64,000 nt of DNA, taken from Akkermansiaceae bacterium. Lineage in GTDB: Bacteria; Verrucomicrobiota; Verrucomicrobiia; Verrucomicrobiales; Akkermansiaceae. Below, piece by piece: positions 1 through 8,086 of the stretch (position 1 is its first letter; every line of letters begins with the position of its first letter). Under the pieces are notes generated by a model. It was not told the DNA's origin, did no database searches, and saw only the letters and a program-made list of their open reading frames with translations. The position numbers and the translations under genes were made by a program. The DNA lies in the NCBI GenBank assembly GCA_905182475.1, contig CAJJBR010000056.1:1-64000 (forward strand), written 5' to 3'.

Positions 1-101
1 CTGTTGTTGCATCTCGCCTACAGCGAGGAAGACCTAAAATTCAAAGCTGAAATTCCGCCCTTTCCGGAAGCGCCAAATCTCAAATCCCAATGCGCGCCAG
101 T

Positions 102-251
102 ATAATACTCCGCCATCAACTCATTAGCCACACGCCCATCAGACGAACGGAAGCGCATCAAAGATGCCATTACAATGCGGTTCGGCAGGGTGGACGCTCC
201 GGCTTTCAGTGGTTGAAATAACGAATCAGACAAATTGCCATAGTGGGACAC
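102..251 (-). pseudogene. Old yellow enzyme (NADH:flavin oxidoreductase) N-terminal fragment
   Basis: About 50 codons from an ATG at 251 match the start of the OYE family: an LFQPLKAGASTLPNR-like stretch, then IVMASLMRFRS and a GRVANELMAEYY stretch, which in full proteins form the first strand and loop of the FMN-binding barrel. After AEYY the similarity ends and the frame runs into unrelated sequence, so only about the first seventh of a 350-residue enzyme remains. It is a remnant. Loss of the rest may reflect the repeat-rich nature of this chromosome; the window edge is not the cause, because the break lies inside the window. Confidence 0.7.
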
Positions 252-308
252 CCGGATGAGTGGCCGTCAAAGGGATAGCCTTAGAATTCCCCGGCATCCT
301 CTTCCTTG

Positions 309-336
309 CAGTTTAAAGTTTAAAATTTAAAATTTC
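309..336 (+). repeat. Heptad repeat, AT-rich type, upstream of the FGase-like gene
   Basis: Four 7-bp units (CAGTTTA, AAGTTTA, AAATTTA, AAATTTC) follow a CTCTTCCTTG anchor. They end 17 bp before the ATG at 354. The same anchor and unit type recur before several other genes in the window. Confidence 0.8.
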
Positions 337-353
337 CCGTACATCGTGCACCC

Positions 354-1010
354 ATGACTTCCTTTCTCATCACTTGCAACCACGCAACCTGCGCCATTCC
401 CACGGCGAACCGCGAGCTATTCATGGATTCCGAGGATCTCGTTTCTTCTACCAAAGGCTGGGAGCCCGGATCGCTCAACCTAGCCCAAGGTCTCGCCATG
501 AAGCTCAGCACCCCTCTGATCCACGGGGATGTCACCCGACTCCTCATCGATCTCGACCAAGAGGGAGAGAAACGTTGGAGCAAGATTTCCTCGAAACTCC
601 CGGAAGCCACACGCGCCAAGCTCGTTGACCGCCACGAGAAAAAGTTCCGCAACGCCATCGATATTCGTCTTACCGAGGATTTTAAACGCTACGACAATAC
701 CGTCCACCTCATCATCAACACCGCTCCCATTGCTGACGGGGAAATCACTTTCGAATACCTTGGTTCGGCACTCGCCCAGAAGATCTCCGATGGATCGGTA
801 AAAAAGCTCCCCAGCGCGGAAGTCGATTCCTCCAGCCTCCCCCTCCAGGGCAAAACCGCTTTCATCGAGTGGATGCTCAAAACCTACGATTCGCCGAAAT
901 ACGGAATAATCCGCATCACCGTTTCCCAATCCTTCTTCATGAAATCCTTACCCATGCGTTGGGAGACCATCAAGAAATCACTAATCCAAGCAATTTCCAC
1001 CACAACCTAA
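354..1010 (+). CDS. N-formylglutamate amidohydrolase-like protein
   Basis: A 218-residue cytosolic protein. The opening LITCNHATCAIPTANREL corresponds to the metal-binding start of the FGase family (usually SHAGNAIP-like). The GWEPGSLNLAQGLAMKL and SRLLIDLDQ-like stretches match the DxGW and RLxxDxNR motifs. Family members hydrolyse N-formyl amino acids such as N-formylglutamate; the exact substrate cannot be read here, and the protein is shorter than the 250-290 residues typical of HutG-type enzymes. Upstream lies an AT-rich heptad repeat. The stop codon TAA is part of a palindromic REP-like element (1006-1032). The gene is not in a his-utilisation cluster, so a general amidohydrolase role is possible. 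Confidence 0.7.
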   Translation: MTSFLITCNHATCAIPTANRELFMDSEDLVSSTKGWEPGSLNLAQGLAMKLSTPLIHGDVTRLLIDLDQEGEKRWSKISSKLPEATRAKLVDRHEKKFRNAIDIRLTEDFKRYDNTVHLIINTAPIADGEITFEYLGSALAQKISDGSVKKLPSAEVDSSSLPLQGKTAFIEWMLKTYDSPKYGIIRITVSQSFFMKSLPMRWETIKKSLIQAISTTT

Positions 1011-1032
1011 GGAGCCGGGACATTCCTGTCCC
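1006..1032 (+). repeat. REP-like palindrome, family P (copy 1)
   Basis: The element reads CTAAGGAGC, one variable base, then GGGACATTCCTGTCCC, whose ends GGGACA and TGTCCC form a hairpin. The TAA in its first bases is the stop codon of the FGase-like gene. A second copy lies in frame inside the lipoprotein gene at 39856-39882. Confidence 0.75.
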
Positions 1033-1048
1033 GACAACGCTCTTCATT

Positions 1049-1069
1049 GAAGTTTGAAATTTGAGTTTT
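1049..1069 (+). repeat. Heptad repeat overlapping the mfd start
   Basis: Three units (GAAGTTT, GAAATTT, GAGTTTT) follow a CTCTTCATT anchor. The probable TTG start codon of mfd (1061-1063) straddles units two and three. No Shine-Dalgarno-like sequence is seen in front of it. Confidence 0.8.
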
Positions 1070-4000
1070 AACCCAAAATCCTGCCTCCGGCGGGCAATCA
1101 CATCCCCTGAATTTTCCCAACGCCTGGCTCCCTTAGCCACCGGCGCTTGCCCCGTCGTGCTCGACCACGCCGCCGAGGCATCCCACTCCTTCCTTGCTGC
1201 CCTCGCCTGCACCGCCGCATCCGACCTAGCAAAAAAGCGCCACTGGATCCTTCACGAATCCCCCCGCCAGCGCGAGCGACTCGCCACCGAACTCGAACTC
1301 TGGGGCATCACCGCCCTCGTCCTCCCGGACTCCCCGGTCAACCCCGAGGACGACCTCCACGAAATCCAAGATCCCGAGACCGCCGCCGAGTGGTTCGCCA
1401 TCTTGGAAATCCTCGCCACCTCCGACTCCTTCACCATCCTCTGCGGCTCCGAATCGTTCGACCAATACGCCCCTTCCCCGAAATCCCTCCTCTCCAACCG
1501 CACCCAGCTAAAACCCGGCATCACCCTAGATCCCACCACCTTCGCAGAAACCCTCACCGAGCACGGCTACGAGCGACACCCCACCGTCACCGGACGAGGC
1601 CATTTCGCCATCCGCGGTGGCATCCTAGACCTCTTCCCCTTCCAATCCCCCCGCCCCCTCCGCCTAGAATTCTTCGATACCGAACTCGAATCCCTCCGCG
1701 AGTTCGACATCAACACCCAAGCCTCCACCCGCAAGCTACCCGAGCTAGACCTCCTCCTAACAGAACCCCCCGCCGTAGCCAAAATCGCAGATTATTTGCG
1801 AAAAGATGACACCGTCATCGAAATTGCAAGTAGCTGCCCCGTCCCGGGGCAGGCCGTGGAAACACCGTCTCGGGGTGACTCTTCTTTCCTCATCACCGAA
1901 AACACCGCCGAAGGCGTGTTAGAGGAAGACTTCACCCTAGCCACCTTCGAGTCCCCCCTAGGCACCTTCGACGCCGGAGACTTCGTCCTCGACGAACTCC
2001 GCCGAGAAACCTTTTTCAAACAACTCAACGAATGGCAGCGCGAAAAATGGGACACCCTCATCGTCTTCTCCACCAAAGGCGAACTCGAACGCTTCACCGA
2101 ACTCTCCGGAAAAGACCTAGAACGCGACCTAGGCCTCACCCCAGTCCTAGGAGAACTGATAAGTAGCTTCACCCTACCCGCCACAAAACTAGCCGTCCTC
2201 TCCTCCAGCGAGCTCTTCGGCCGCTACCGCACCCCCGGAGCCGCCCGACGCTCCACCGTCGAGAAAGCCCGCGCCATCCGCGCCCGCGCAACCCTCGACG
2301 ACATCGAAGAAGGCGACCTCGTCGTCCACTACGAATACGGCATCGGGAAATTCCGCGGCATCGCCCAAGAAGACGAAGGCGAAGAACTCCAGATCGAATA
2401 CAAAGACGGCTCCATCCTCTCCGTCCCCCTAGAACAAGCCCACCTCATCGGAAAATACGTAGGAGTCGGAGGAAAAACCCCGGACCTCAACAAGCTCGGC
2501 AACGCCACCTGGCAGAAAAACCGCAAACAAGCCGAGAAATCCATCCTAGATTACGCCGCCCGCCTGCTCCGCATCCAGGCAGAGCGCGAGCACGAACAAG
2601 GCTACGCCCATCCGCCAGATACCCGCTGGATGTTCGAGTTCGAGCAAAGTTTCCACTACACCGAAACACCCGACCAGAAACAGGCGATCATCGATACCAA
2701 ACTCGACCTAGAATCCCCCAACTCCATGGATCGCCTCATCTGTGGCGACGTAGGATTCGGAAAAACAGAAGTAGCAATCCGCGCCGCCTTCAAAGCCATC
2801 ACCGGCGGCAAACAAGCCGCCCTGCTCTGCCCCACCACCGTCCTCGCAGAGCAACACTGGCGCACCTTCCGCGAGCGCTTCTCCGACTACCCCATCCGAG
2901 TCGATCTCCTCAACCGCTTCCGCAAACCCGCCGAAGTCCGCGCCACCATCAAAGGCCTAGCCGACGGCTCCGTAGACATGGTCATCGGCACACACAGACT
3001 CATCTCCGGCGATGTCGCCTACAAAGACCTCGGCCTCGCCATTGTCGATGAAGAGCAACGCTTCGGAGTCGCTCATAAGGAAAAGTTCAAAGACCTGTTC
3101 CGCCAGATCGACGTCCTCACCCTCTCCGCAACCCCCATTCCGCGCACCTTATATATGGCACTCATGGGAGCCAGAGATATGTCCACTATCGACACCCCCC
3201 CGGCAAACCGCCTCCCAGTCTCCACCTCTGTAGTCGCCTACGACGAACGCATCATCCGCGATGCCATCCGCCGCGAGATGAAACGCGGCGGCCAAGTCTT
3301 CTTCCTCCACAACCGCGTAAAAACCATCGAGCAAGTCCACAGAAAGCTCAAAGAACTCGTCCCCGAAGCCCGCGTCCTCGTCGGCCACGGCCAGATGGAC
3401 AAAGACGACCTAGAAACCGTCATGCACTCCTTCGTTAACCACGAAGCCGACGTCCTCCTAGCCACCACCATCATCGAGACCGGCATCGACATCCCCAACG
3501 CCAACACCATCCTCATCGACCGCGCCGACCGCTTCGGCCTAGCCGATCTCTACCAGCTCAGAGGCCGCGTCGGCCGCGCCGGAGAAAAAGCTTACGCCAT
3601 TCTCCTCCTCCCCAAGGAAATGATCACCCAAGGCGACGCCCGCAAACGTATCCACGCCATCAAGCAATACACCGCCCTAGGCTCTGGCTTCAAAATCGCC
3701 ATGCGCGACCTAGAAATCCGCGGAGCCGGCAACCTCCTAGGCACCAAACAATCCGGCCACATCGCCCAAATCGGCTTCGACCTCTACTGCCAGCTCCTCC
3801 GCCAATCCGTAGACCGCCTGAAAGGTAAAAAAGACCCCACCCTCCAAGACACCACCTTCAAAGCCGACTTCATCGTCCCCACAGAAACCCAATGGGTTAC
3901 TAAAATTTCAAATTCCAAATCTCAAACCTCAACCCAAGAAAACTTATCTTCCTTGGCGGACTTGGCGGTTAAAAACTCTTCCCCCGACCTACTCCCAGCC

Positions 4001-4342
4001 TTCATCCCGACATCATATCTCAGTGACGCCAAGCTCCGCATCAACGCCTACCGCGAACTCGCCGAAGCCAATACCCCCAAATCCATCACATCCCTAGAGA
4101 AGAACTGGATCGACCGCCACGGCCGCCTCCCCCACCCCATCCAAAACCTCTTCACCATCGCCCGCATCAAAGCCGAAGCCGCCTCCAACCAAATTACATC
4201 CGTAGAAATCTCCGGCCAGCGCCTGATGCTGCAGAGGAACGGCAGCCCGATTTTGATGGATGGATCGAGGTATCCGAGGCTCGCCAAGGTGAAGCCGGGG
4301 GAGAAGCTGGAAGAGGCGCTCGAGATGCTGAAGAACTTTTAG
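1061..4342 (+). CDS. mfd: Transcription-repair coupling factor Mfd
   Basis: A 1093-residue DNA translocase that removes stalled RNA polymerase and recruits UvrA to lesions. Order of domains: UvrB-homology module near residues 175-215 (ITEHG-type, GHFAIRGGILDLFPF); RNAP-interaction and linker region near 415-450 (LVVHYEYGIGKFRG); helicase motor with Walker A GDVGFGKTE near 561, DEEQRFGV near 663 and SATPIPRTLYM near 688; second RecA lobe (IIETGIDIPNANT, QLRGRVGR); C-terminal TRCF domain. The reading frame begins with TTG inside a heptad repeat; the next ATG codons are deep in the protein, so TTG is the best start. Two foreign-looking in-frame insertions are present: a REP-like element (1830-1877) and a heptad plus 9-mer repeat (3903-3990). 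Both lie between conserved domains, so the protein is probably functional. Confidence 0.95.
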   Translation: MSFNPKSCLRRAITSPEFSQRLAPLATGACPVVLDHAAEASHSFLAALACTAASDLAKKRHWILHESPRQRERLATELELWGITALVLPDSPVNPEDDLHEIQDPETAAEWFAILEILATSDSFTILCGSESFDQYAPSPKSLLSNRTQLKPGITLDPTTFAETLTEHGYERHPTVTGRGHFAIRGGILDLFPFQSPRPLRLEFFDTELESLREFDINTQASTRKLPELDLLLTEPPAVAKIADYLRKDDTVIEIASSCPVPGQAVETPSRGDSSFLITENTAEGVLEEDFTLATFESPLGTFDAGDFVLDELRRETFFKQLNEWQREKWDTLIVFSTKGELERFTELSGKDLERDLGLTPVLGELISSFTLPATKLAVLSSSELFGRYRTPGAARRSTVEKARAIRARATLDDIEEGDLVVHYEYGIGKFRGIAQEDEGEELQIEYKDGSILSVPLEQAHLIGKYVGVGGKTPDLNKLGNATWQKNRKQAEKSILDYAARLLRIQAEREHEQGYAHPPDTRWMFEFEQSFHYTETPDQKQAIIDTKLDLESPNSMDRLICGDVGFGKTEVAIRAAFKAITGGKQAALLCPTTVLAEQHWRTFRERFSDYPIRVDLLNRFRKPAEVRATIKGLADGSVDMVIGTHRLISGDVAYKDLGLAIVDEEQRFGVAHKEKFKDLFRQIDVLTLSATPIPRTLYMALMGARDMSTIDTPPANRLPVSTSVVAYDERIIRDAIRREMKRGGQVFFLHNRVKTIEQVHRKLKELVPEARVLVGHGQMDKDDLETVMHSFVNHEADVLLATTIIETGIDIPNANTILIDRADRFGLADLYQLRGRVGRAGEKAYAILLLPKEMITQGDARKRIHAIKQYTALGSGFKIAMRDLEIRGAGNLLGTKQSGHIAQIGFDLYCQLLRQSVDRLKGKKDPTLQDTTFKADFIVPTETQWVTKISNSKSQTSTQENLSSLADLAVKNSSPDLLPAFIPTSYLSDAKLRINAYRELAEANTPKSITSLEKNWIDRHGRLPHPIQNLFTIARIKAEAASNQITSVEISGQRLMLQRNGSPILMDGSRYPRLAKVKPGEKLEEALEMLKNF
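1830..1877 (+). repeat. REP-like double hairpin, family Q (copy 1, inside mfd)
   Basis: Begins GTAGCTGC, continues with a CCCGTCCCGGGGC hairpin, the conserved core CAGGCCGTG, and ends with a CACCGTCTCGGGGTG hairpin. It is translated in frame within mfd. Related copies are at 36712-36760 (in frame in the U32 gene) and 38400-38430 (at the U32 stop). Confidence 0.8.
3903..3990 (+). repeat. Heptad and 9-mer repeat insertion inside mfd
   Basis: Four 7-bp units (AAATTTC, AAATTCC, AAATCTC, AAACCTC) at 3903-3930 are followed near 3950-3970 by a TTGGCGGACTTGGCGG 9-mer repeat. The region is translated as a Ser/Lys/Asn/Thr-rich linker between the second helicase lobe and the TRCF domain, and keeps the frame. 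Confidence 0.7.
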
Positions 4343-4363
4343 TAGCTACCTAGTAGACAACGA

Positions 4364-4660
4364 CTAGCTCTTCATCATTTTCTTGTAGTGTTTTGAGTAG
4401 CCGTTTTTCTCAAACACTAGCCTCAACCCTTCTTTGAAAATCGAATAGTCAAACTCCTTGGTGTCAAAAATATTCTGGCTGATAGAATGAGACTCCTTAT
4501 TCACATACCGGTAAAACGCATGGAATTTGTCGTCCTCCAAATCGGGAGGGAAAATGTTACTCAGTTCCCTCTTCTCGATGAATCCGAAAAAGTATTCGAT
4601 GACGTTCCTCATGCAGTTTGCCAGAAAAGCGGGGTGACTATCAGTCACCCTCGAAAGAGT
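4364..4660 (-). pseudogene. AAA-type ATPase (AAA_13-like) C-terminal fragment
   Basis: About 95 codons. The end of the fragment (MRNVIEYFFGFIEK, then YRYVNKESHS and the final HYKKMM) resembles the C-terminal tail of large AAA_13/RloC-type ATPases found in defence islands. The ATP-binding part is absent. The 5' end runs into the remnant of a different gene near 4645. AT-rich compared with mfd, so probably acquired. Family assignment is from remembered tail motifs only. Confidence 0.5.
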
Positions 4661-4904
4661 AGGCATTGTAGGCTGGAATCTTACGGAACCGAGTAGGTCT
4701 CAGCCCATGTCTTGAGCAAAAATAATGCCGCTCAAAAATCAGGTCGCTGATCAATTCAGATTCGAAAGGGGTTTTGAACTCTTCTGCGTTTATAATTTCT
4801 TGAATCGCTTTCACCGCAGCAGACTGAGTCTTAAAATCCCGCCAAAATATTGAAGGCCTTTTCATAAGACCACTTGATCCTAATTTGTCAGATAGACTTT
4901 CCAA
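4641..4904 (-). pseudogene. Fragment, possibly DCL/DUF3223-like
   Basis: An 87-codon frame with FWRDFKTQSAAVKAIQEII, DLIFERHYFCSRHG and an AYSFEGD end. Spacing of the FxTKxxA-like start and the LIxERH...G segment resembles DCL (DUF3223) domains, but this is a weak match. The frame stops immediately after the YSFEGD motif, where it collides with the ATPase fragment. The N-terminal part and a proper C-terminus are missing. AT-rich. Confidence 0.35.
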
Positions 4905-4960
4905 ACAAAAATTCTAAATACCTGCTATCGCCCATTTTCGAATATTTGCAGGACGGGTTG

Positions 4961-5554
4961 ATGAAAGTCGTCCCCTTCGACCTCTCCGGCGAATCCGAAA
5001 CCACCAAAACGAGGTATGGCATTGGCGAAAAAGCGACCGAGGACTACGGCCGCCAATGCCTCATGGCCCGCCGCCTCGCGGAGCGCGGCGTCCGTTTCAT
5101 TCAGGTCAACTACTCCGACGAATCAGTCAATCCGCGCTGGGACCAACACTCCAACATGCCCCAGCACGAAGTGCATGCCCGCGCCACCGACCAACCCGTC
5201 GCAGCCCTCCTGCAAGATCTCAAACAACGTGGCCTCCTCGAAGACACCCTCGTCTGGTGGGGCGGCGAATTCGGACGCGCACCCTTTGCACAGGGCAAAG
5301 ACGGTCGCGACCACAACCCGCGCGGCTTCACCACCTGGCTCGCCGGCGGCGGAACCAAACCCGGCTACGCCCACGGCGCCACCGATGAAGTCGGCGACAC
5401 CGCGGTGACCGACCGCCTCCACATGCACGACCTCCACGCCACCCTGCTCCACCTCCTCGGCCTCGACCACGAACGCCTCACCTACAACTACGCCGGCCGC
5501 AACTTCCGCCTCACCGACGTCGCCGGAAACGTCGAAAAAGCGATCATCGCTTAG
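4961..5554 (+). pseudogene. DUF1501 (sulfatase-like) protein, C-terminal fragment
   Basis: About 197 codons matching the last 40-45% of a DUF1501 protein: [17 protein letters not shown], the [18 protein letters not shown] core, [33 protein letters not shown] and [13 protein letters not shown]1501 proteins are exported alkaline-phosphatase-superfamily proteins common in Verrucomicrobiota and Planctomycetota, often paired with DUF1553 cytochromes. The Tat signal and N-terminal half are missing, and an open frame upstream (from 4874) codes for unrelated sequence. The 3' end looks native. A truncated remnant. Confidence 0.8.
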
Positions 5555-5741
5555 CTCAGGAAGTCATCGCTCTCACCAAGACACAGGGCGCCTCTTTTCT
5601 TCGCTCTTTGGATGGTCGATTGCAAAAAATGCGAAAAGAAGAATCAATCCCTTTTGAAAACGACCAAGGGGCGGAGGTGAAAGATTAGTTCCCGGCGACA
5701 GAAGGTCTACCAGTGAAGACATCCCCAGGAAGACAAGCGAA
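5555..5741. other. Intergenic stretch with short open-frame remnant
   Basis: After the DUF1501 stop, one plus-strand frame stays open without a start from about 5545 to 5687 (about 45 residues ending in a GAEVKD-like tail). It looks like the 3' end of a lost gene, but the family is not recognised. Confidence 0.25.
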
Positions 5742-5818
5742 CAACCCCCTTTTCCCCGCCCTCCGGTCTAGCCCAACGGCTGTTTCAGGCCTCCCGCCAA
5801 AAGCAAATTCCTAGCAGT
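5742..5818 (+). repeat. 77-bp dispersed repeat, type A (copy 1)
   Basis: Starts CAACCCCCTTTTCCCC and ends AAATTCCTAGCAGT. A central AGCC-CAAC-GGCT hairpin is present. Copies at 17157-17233 and 18319-18395 read the same by eye. Sequence after the GCAGT end differs at each site. Confidence 0.9.
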
Positions 5819-5909
5819 CAGTCAGTATAAGTATTTACGATATTCACACCGGATTCCCTAGGAAATAAAATAACTCAAGACAGTTGCTTGCCTCCATTCC
5901 TTCGAGCGA

Positions 5910-7436
5910 TCAGGGCAGCTTAAGCTCGCTAAGTCGCAAGGTGTGTTCCTCGTGGGTTTTCCCATCAATATCGATGAGCTCAAACTTCACCTGCGGGTTT
6001 TCGCCAGTGGTATCGAAGTGCATCAGACCAAATGAGCAGGTCTTGTTATACCCCCAAATGAGCCCATCTGTTTTCACCACTGGATGGGTGTGTTTGTTGG
6101 TAAGCTTTGAACTTTGGAACTCATAGAGGGGGTAGGCTCCAGGATTCTTGATGGTGCGTAAGTCCGTGCGGTGCCGGTCTGCGGCGACGAGAAACACGCC
6201 TTCGATTTTTTCATCACCGATCCATGAAAAAATCTCATCTCGCTCTTCAGGAAAACCATCCCAAGGATCCTTACTTCCTTTCTTAATTTTCGGGGAAAAG
6301 GGAACCGGTGAGACGATCACTTTGAACGTTGCCTTCGATTCGGCGAGCGTCTTTTTAAACCATGCCTTCTGGACAGGGCCGAGCATCGAGCCGCCTTTTA
6401 GATCGCGATAGTAGCGACCATCAAGCATGATGAAATGGACATCTGCGAGGTGGAAGTCATACCAGCAACCTGGATTTTTTTTGCCTCCACCGTATGCTGG
6501 ATTGACCCAATTTTCGCGGAACACATTCCACACATCGCGCTTCCAAAGCGGAGTGTCTATTTCTGGTCCAGGGACACAGTCGTTGACACCGAAGTCATGA
6601 TCATCCCAGATTGAATAGATTGGGGTGGCCGCAGTAAGACGGCGCCATTCCGGGCGGCTCTGCCTGCGGGAATAACAGTAGTGTTGGGTAATCGGATGCT
6701 CTGGGTCGTCGCTATAAACATTGTCACCGAGGGTGAGGAAAGCCAGCGGTTTGCGGGAAAGAATGGTATCCCACATGTATTCCCACTCCGGGACGAACCC
6801 TGCACCGCCGCCGAAAGCTACGGTGAATGGTCTAGGCTTATCGGCGGAAGGTGCGGTGGTAAAATGAACATCGCCTCCTTCAACCGGGTTCCCATTGATG
6901 AGCAATTTGCCGACAAAGGCGGTATTGGGCTTGAGTCCGTCGACTTTAACGACTCCGGTGAAATTACTCTCCGAGCTAGTCTTGCCGTTGATCTTGCGAT
7001 CTCCAATCATGATGGATATCTCGGCAGCCTCACGAGTCCGCAGCCAGATGGATGCCCCGCTTTCAGTGAGAGCCCCAACCATTGGCCCGTGGATAAGGTC
7101 AGGGGCTGGCACAGCCTTGAGCGGGGGAAGTTTTTTCAACAACTCACGTGGCCCAGCGGCGAGCCTTCCCAGTGGAAGTCCGGCGGCGAGCGCAGCCCGA
7201 GCCTTCGTCTCCGCAGCCTCGATCTTGTCCTGAGCGAGAAGACTCAAAGCCTCTACAAAAAGCGATTCCGCCGGTCCGCCATAAGGTTTTTTACCCGAAG
7301 CTAGCTTGACAGCCGCTTGGTCATATTGCCCTTTCGCAATAAGCCGCACCGCATCTCGCTGGAGGTCGTGCTGAGCCACAGCATTTGGAGCTGTGGCTGC
7401 AAGCCCGACGCAGATAAATAACAGATAATTTTTCAT
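5910..7436 (-). CDS. PhoD-like exported metallophosphatase
   Basis: 508 residues with a signal peptide (Lys followed by LLFICVGLAATAP, cleavage near AVAQ). A short helical N-terminal region is followed by a fibronectin-like PhoD N domain (GPMVGALTESGASIWLR) and a calcineurin-like phosphoesterase domain: GGGAGF, LTLGDNVYSDD, WDDHDFGVND and the late ADRHRTDL metal ligands. PhoD-family enzymes are periplasmic or secreted alkaline phosphatases or phosphodiesterases needing Ca/Fe; the substrate here is unknown. The ATG at 7436 is followed directly by the signal peptide. The gene stands alone, convergent to the repeat at 5742. Confidence 0.85.
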   Translation of the reverse strand: MKNYLLFICVGLAATAPNAVAQHDLQRDAVRLIAKGQYDQAAVKLASGKKPYGGPAESLFVEALSLLAQDKIEAAETKARAALAAGLPLGRLAAGPRELLKKLPPLKAVPAPDLIHGPMVGALTESGASIWLRTREAAEISIMIGDRKINGKTSSESNFTGVVKVDGLKPNTAFVGKLLINGNPVEGGDVHFTTAPSADKPRPFTVAFGGGAGFVPEWEYMWDTILSRKPLAFLTLGDNVYSDDPEHPITQHYCYSRRQSRPEWRRLTAATPIYSIWDDHDFGVNDCVPGPEIDTPLWKRDVWNVFRENWVNPAYGGGKKNPGCWYDFHLADVHFIMLDGRYYRDLKGGSMLGPVQKAWFKKTLAESKATFKVIVSPVPFSPKIKKGSKDPWDGFPEERDEIFSWIGDEKIEGVFLVAADRHRTDLRTIKNPGAYPLYEFQSSKLTNKHTHPVVKTDGLIWGYNKTCSFGLMHFDTTGENPQVKFELIDIDGKTHEEHTLRLSELKLP

Positions 7437-7571
7437 GCCTCAGTGAATAATTTTTAGCTTCATCTGTAAATAAATATAATGACGACTCTAATATACGGAG
7501 CTATTGTTTCCCCTCTTCGTGAGCTAGTTTTACCCTAGAAGCTCAGTGTACCGACGCAGTCTGGCGATTGA

Positions 7572-7868
7572 CTATTTCACTTTGTTCTCTTTGCCTTTTT
7601 CATTTTCGAGCTTAGCCCTATATTCGGAACGCTTTTCTTCAAGAAGCTTCTTAGATGATAAATGCGTTGTTATTGAAATCCGAAGAGACCCCTTCGCTTG
7701 GTTATGAGTTATTTGCCAATGCTTATAGGCTTTAACATCTAGTGGAACCCACAACTTCACGGTGTATTCTTGTTCGAGGAGTTCAAGGTCAGCAAGACTC
7801 AAAGAATCTATAGGCAGCTTTCTTAAGATTTCAAAATTAAGCTTTTGGGACTTTTGGGTGAGTTCATC
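7572..7868 (-). pseudogene. Unrecognised protein, 5'-truncated
   Basis: An open frame with charged, helical composition (ELLEQEYTVKLWVPLDVK in the middle, a Lys/Glu-rich end). The frame stays open upstream of the TTG at 7802 up to about 7868, where a stop appears beside the RAYT fragment. The absence of a good start suggests the original N-terminus was lost. AT-rich relative to neighbours. I do not recognise the family. Confidence 0.4.
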
Positions 7869-7877
7869 TCATCGGGG

Positions 7878-8086
7878 TCAGGTGCCGCATCGTAACATTT
7901 TTTCAAGTGCATCCAGCTTTTTCTGGTTCTTGGCTTCTTTTCTGAAGGTGCCAATCAACCGGCTCACGCTACTCGTGTGACCCATCGCGAGGCGTTCACT
8001 AAGCCAGCGGTTCCCCACCGAAGTTCGATCCCGCAGGAGCACTGCAACAAGAACCTTGCCCACATCGCCTTTCCTCAGCTTCGACA
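7878..8086 (-). pseudogene. REP-associated tyrosine transposase (RAYT, Y1_Tnp) C-terminal fragment
   Basis: About 69 codons: LRKGDVGKVLVAVLLRDR, SVGNRWLSERLAMG and SSVSRLIGTFRKE. This is the helical DNA-binding tail that follows the Y1 HUH domain in many verrucomicrobial RAYT (IS200-like) proteins. The catalytic HUH and Tyr part is missing, lost where the IS91-type remnant begins near 8086. RAYTs move REP palindromes, so this remnant is a candidate source for some of the dispersed repeats; that link is inferred. A GGGGTCAGGT sequence lies just past its stop. Confidence 0.65.
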
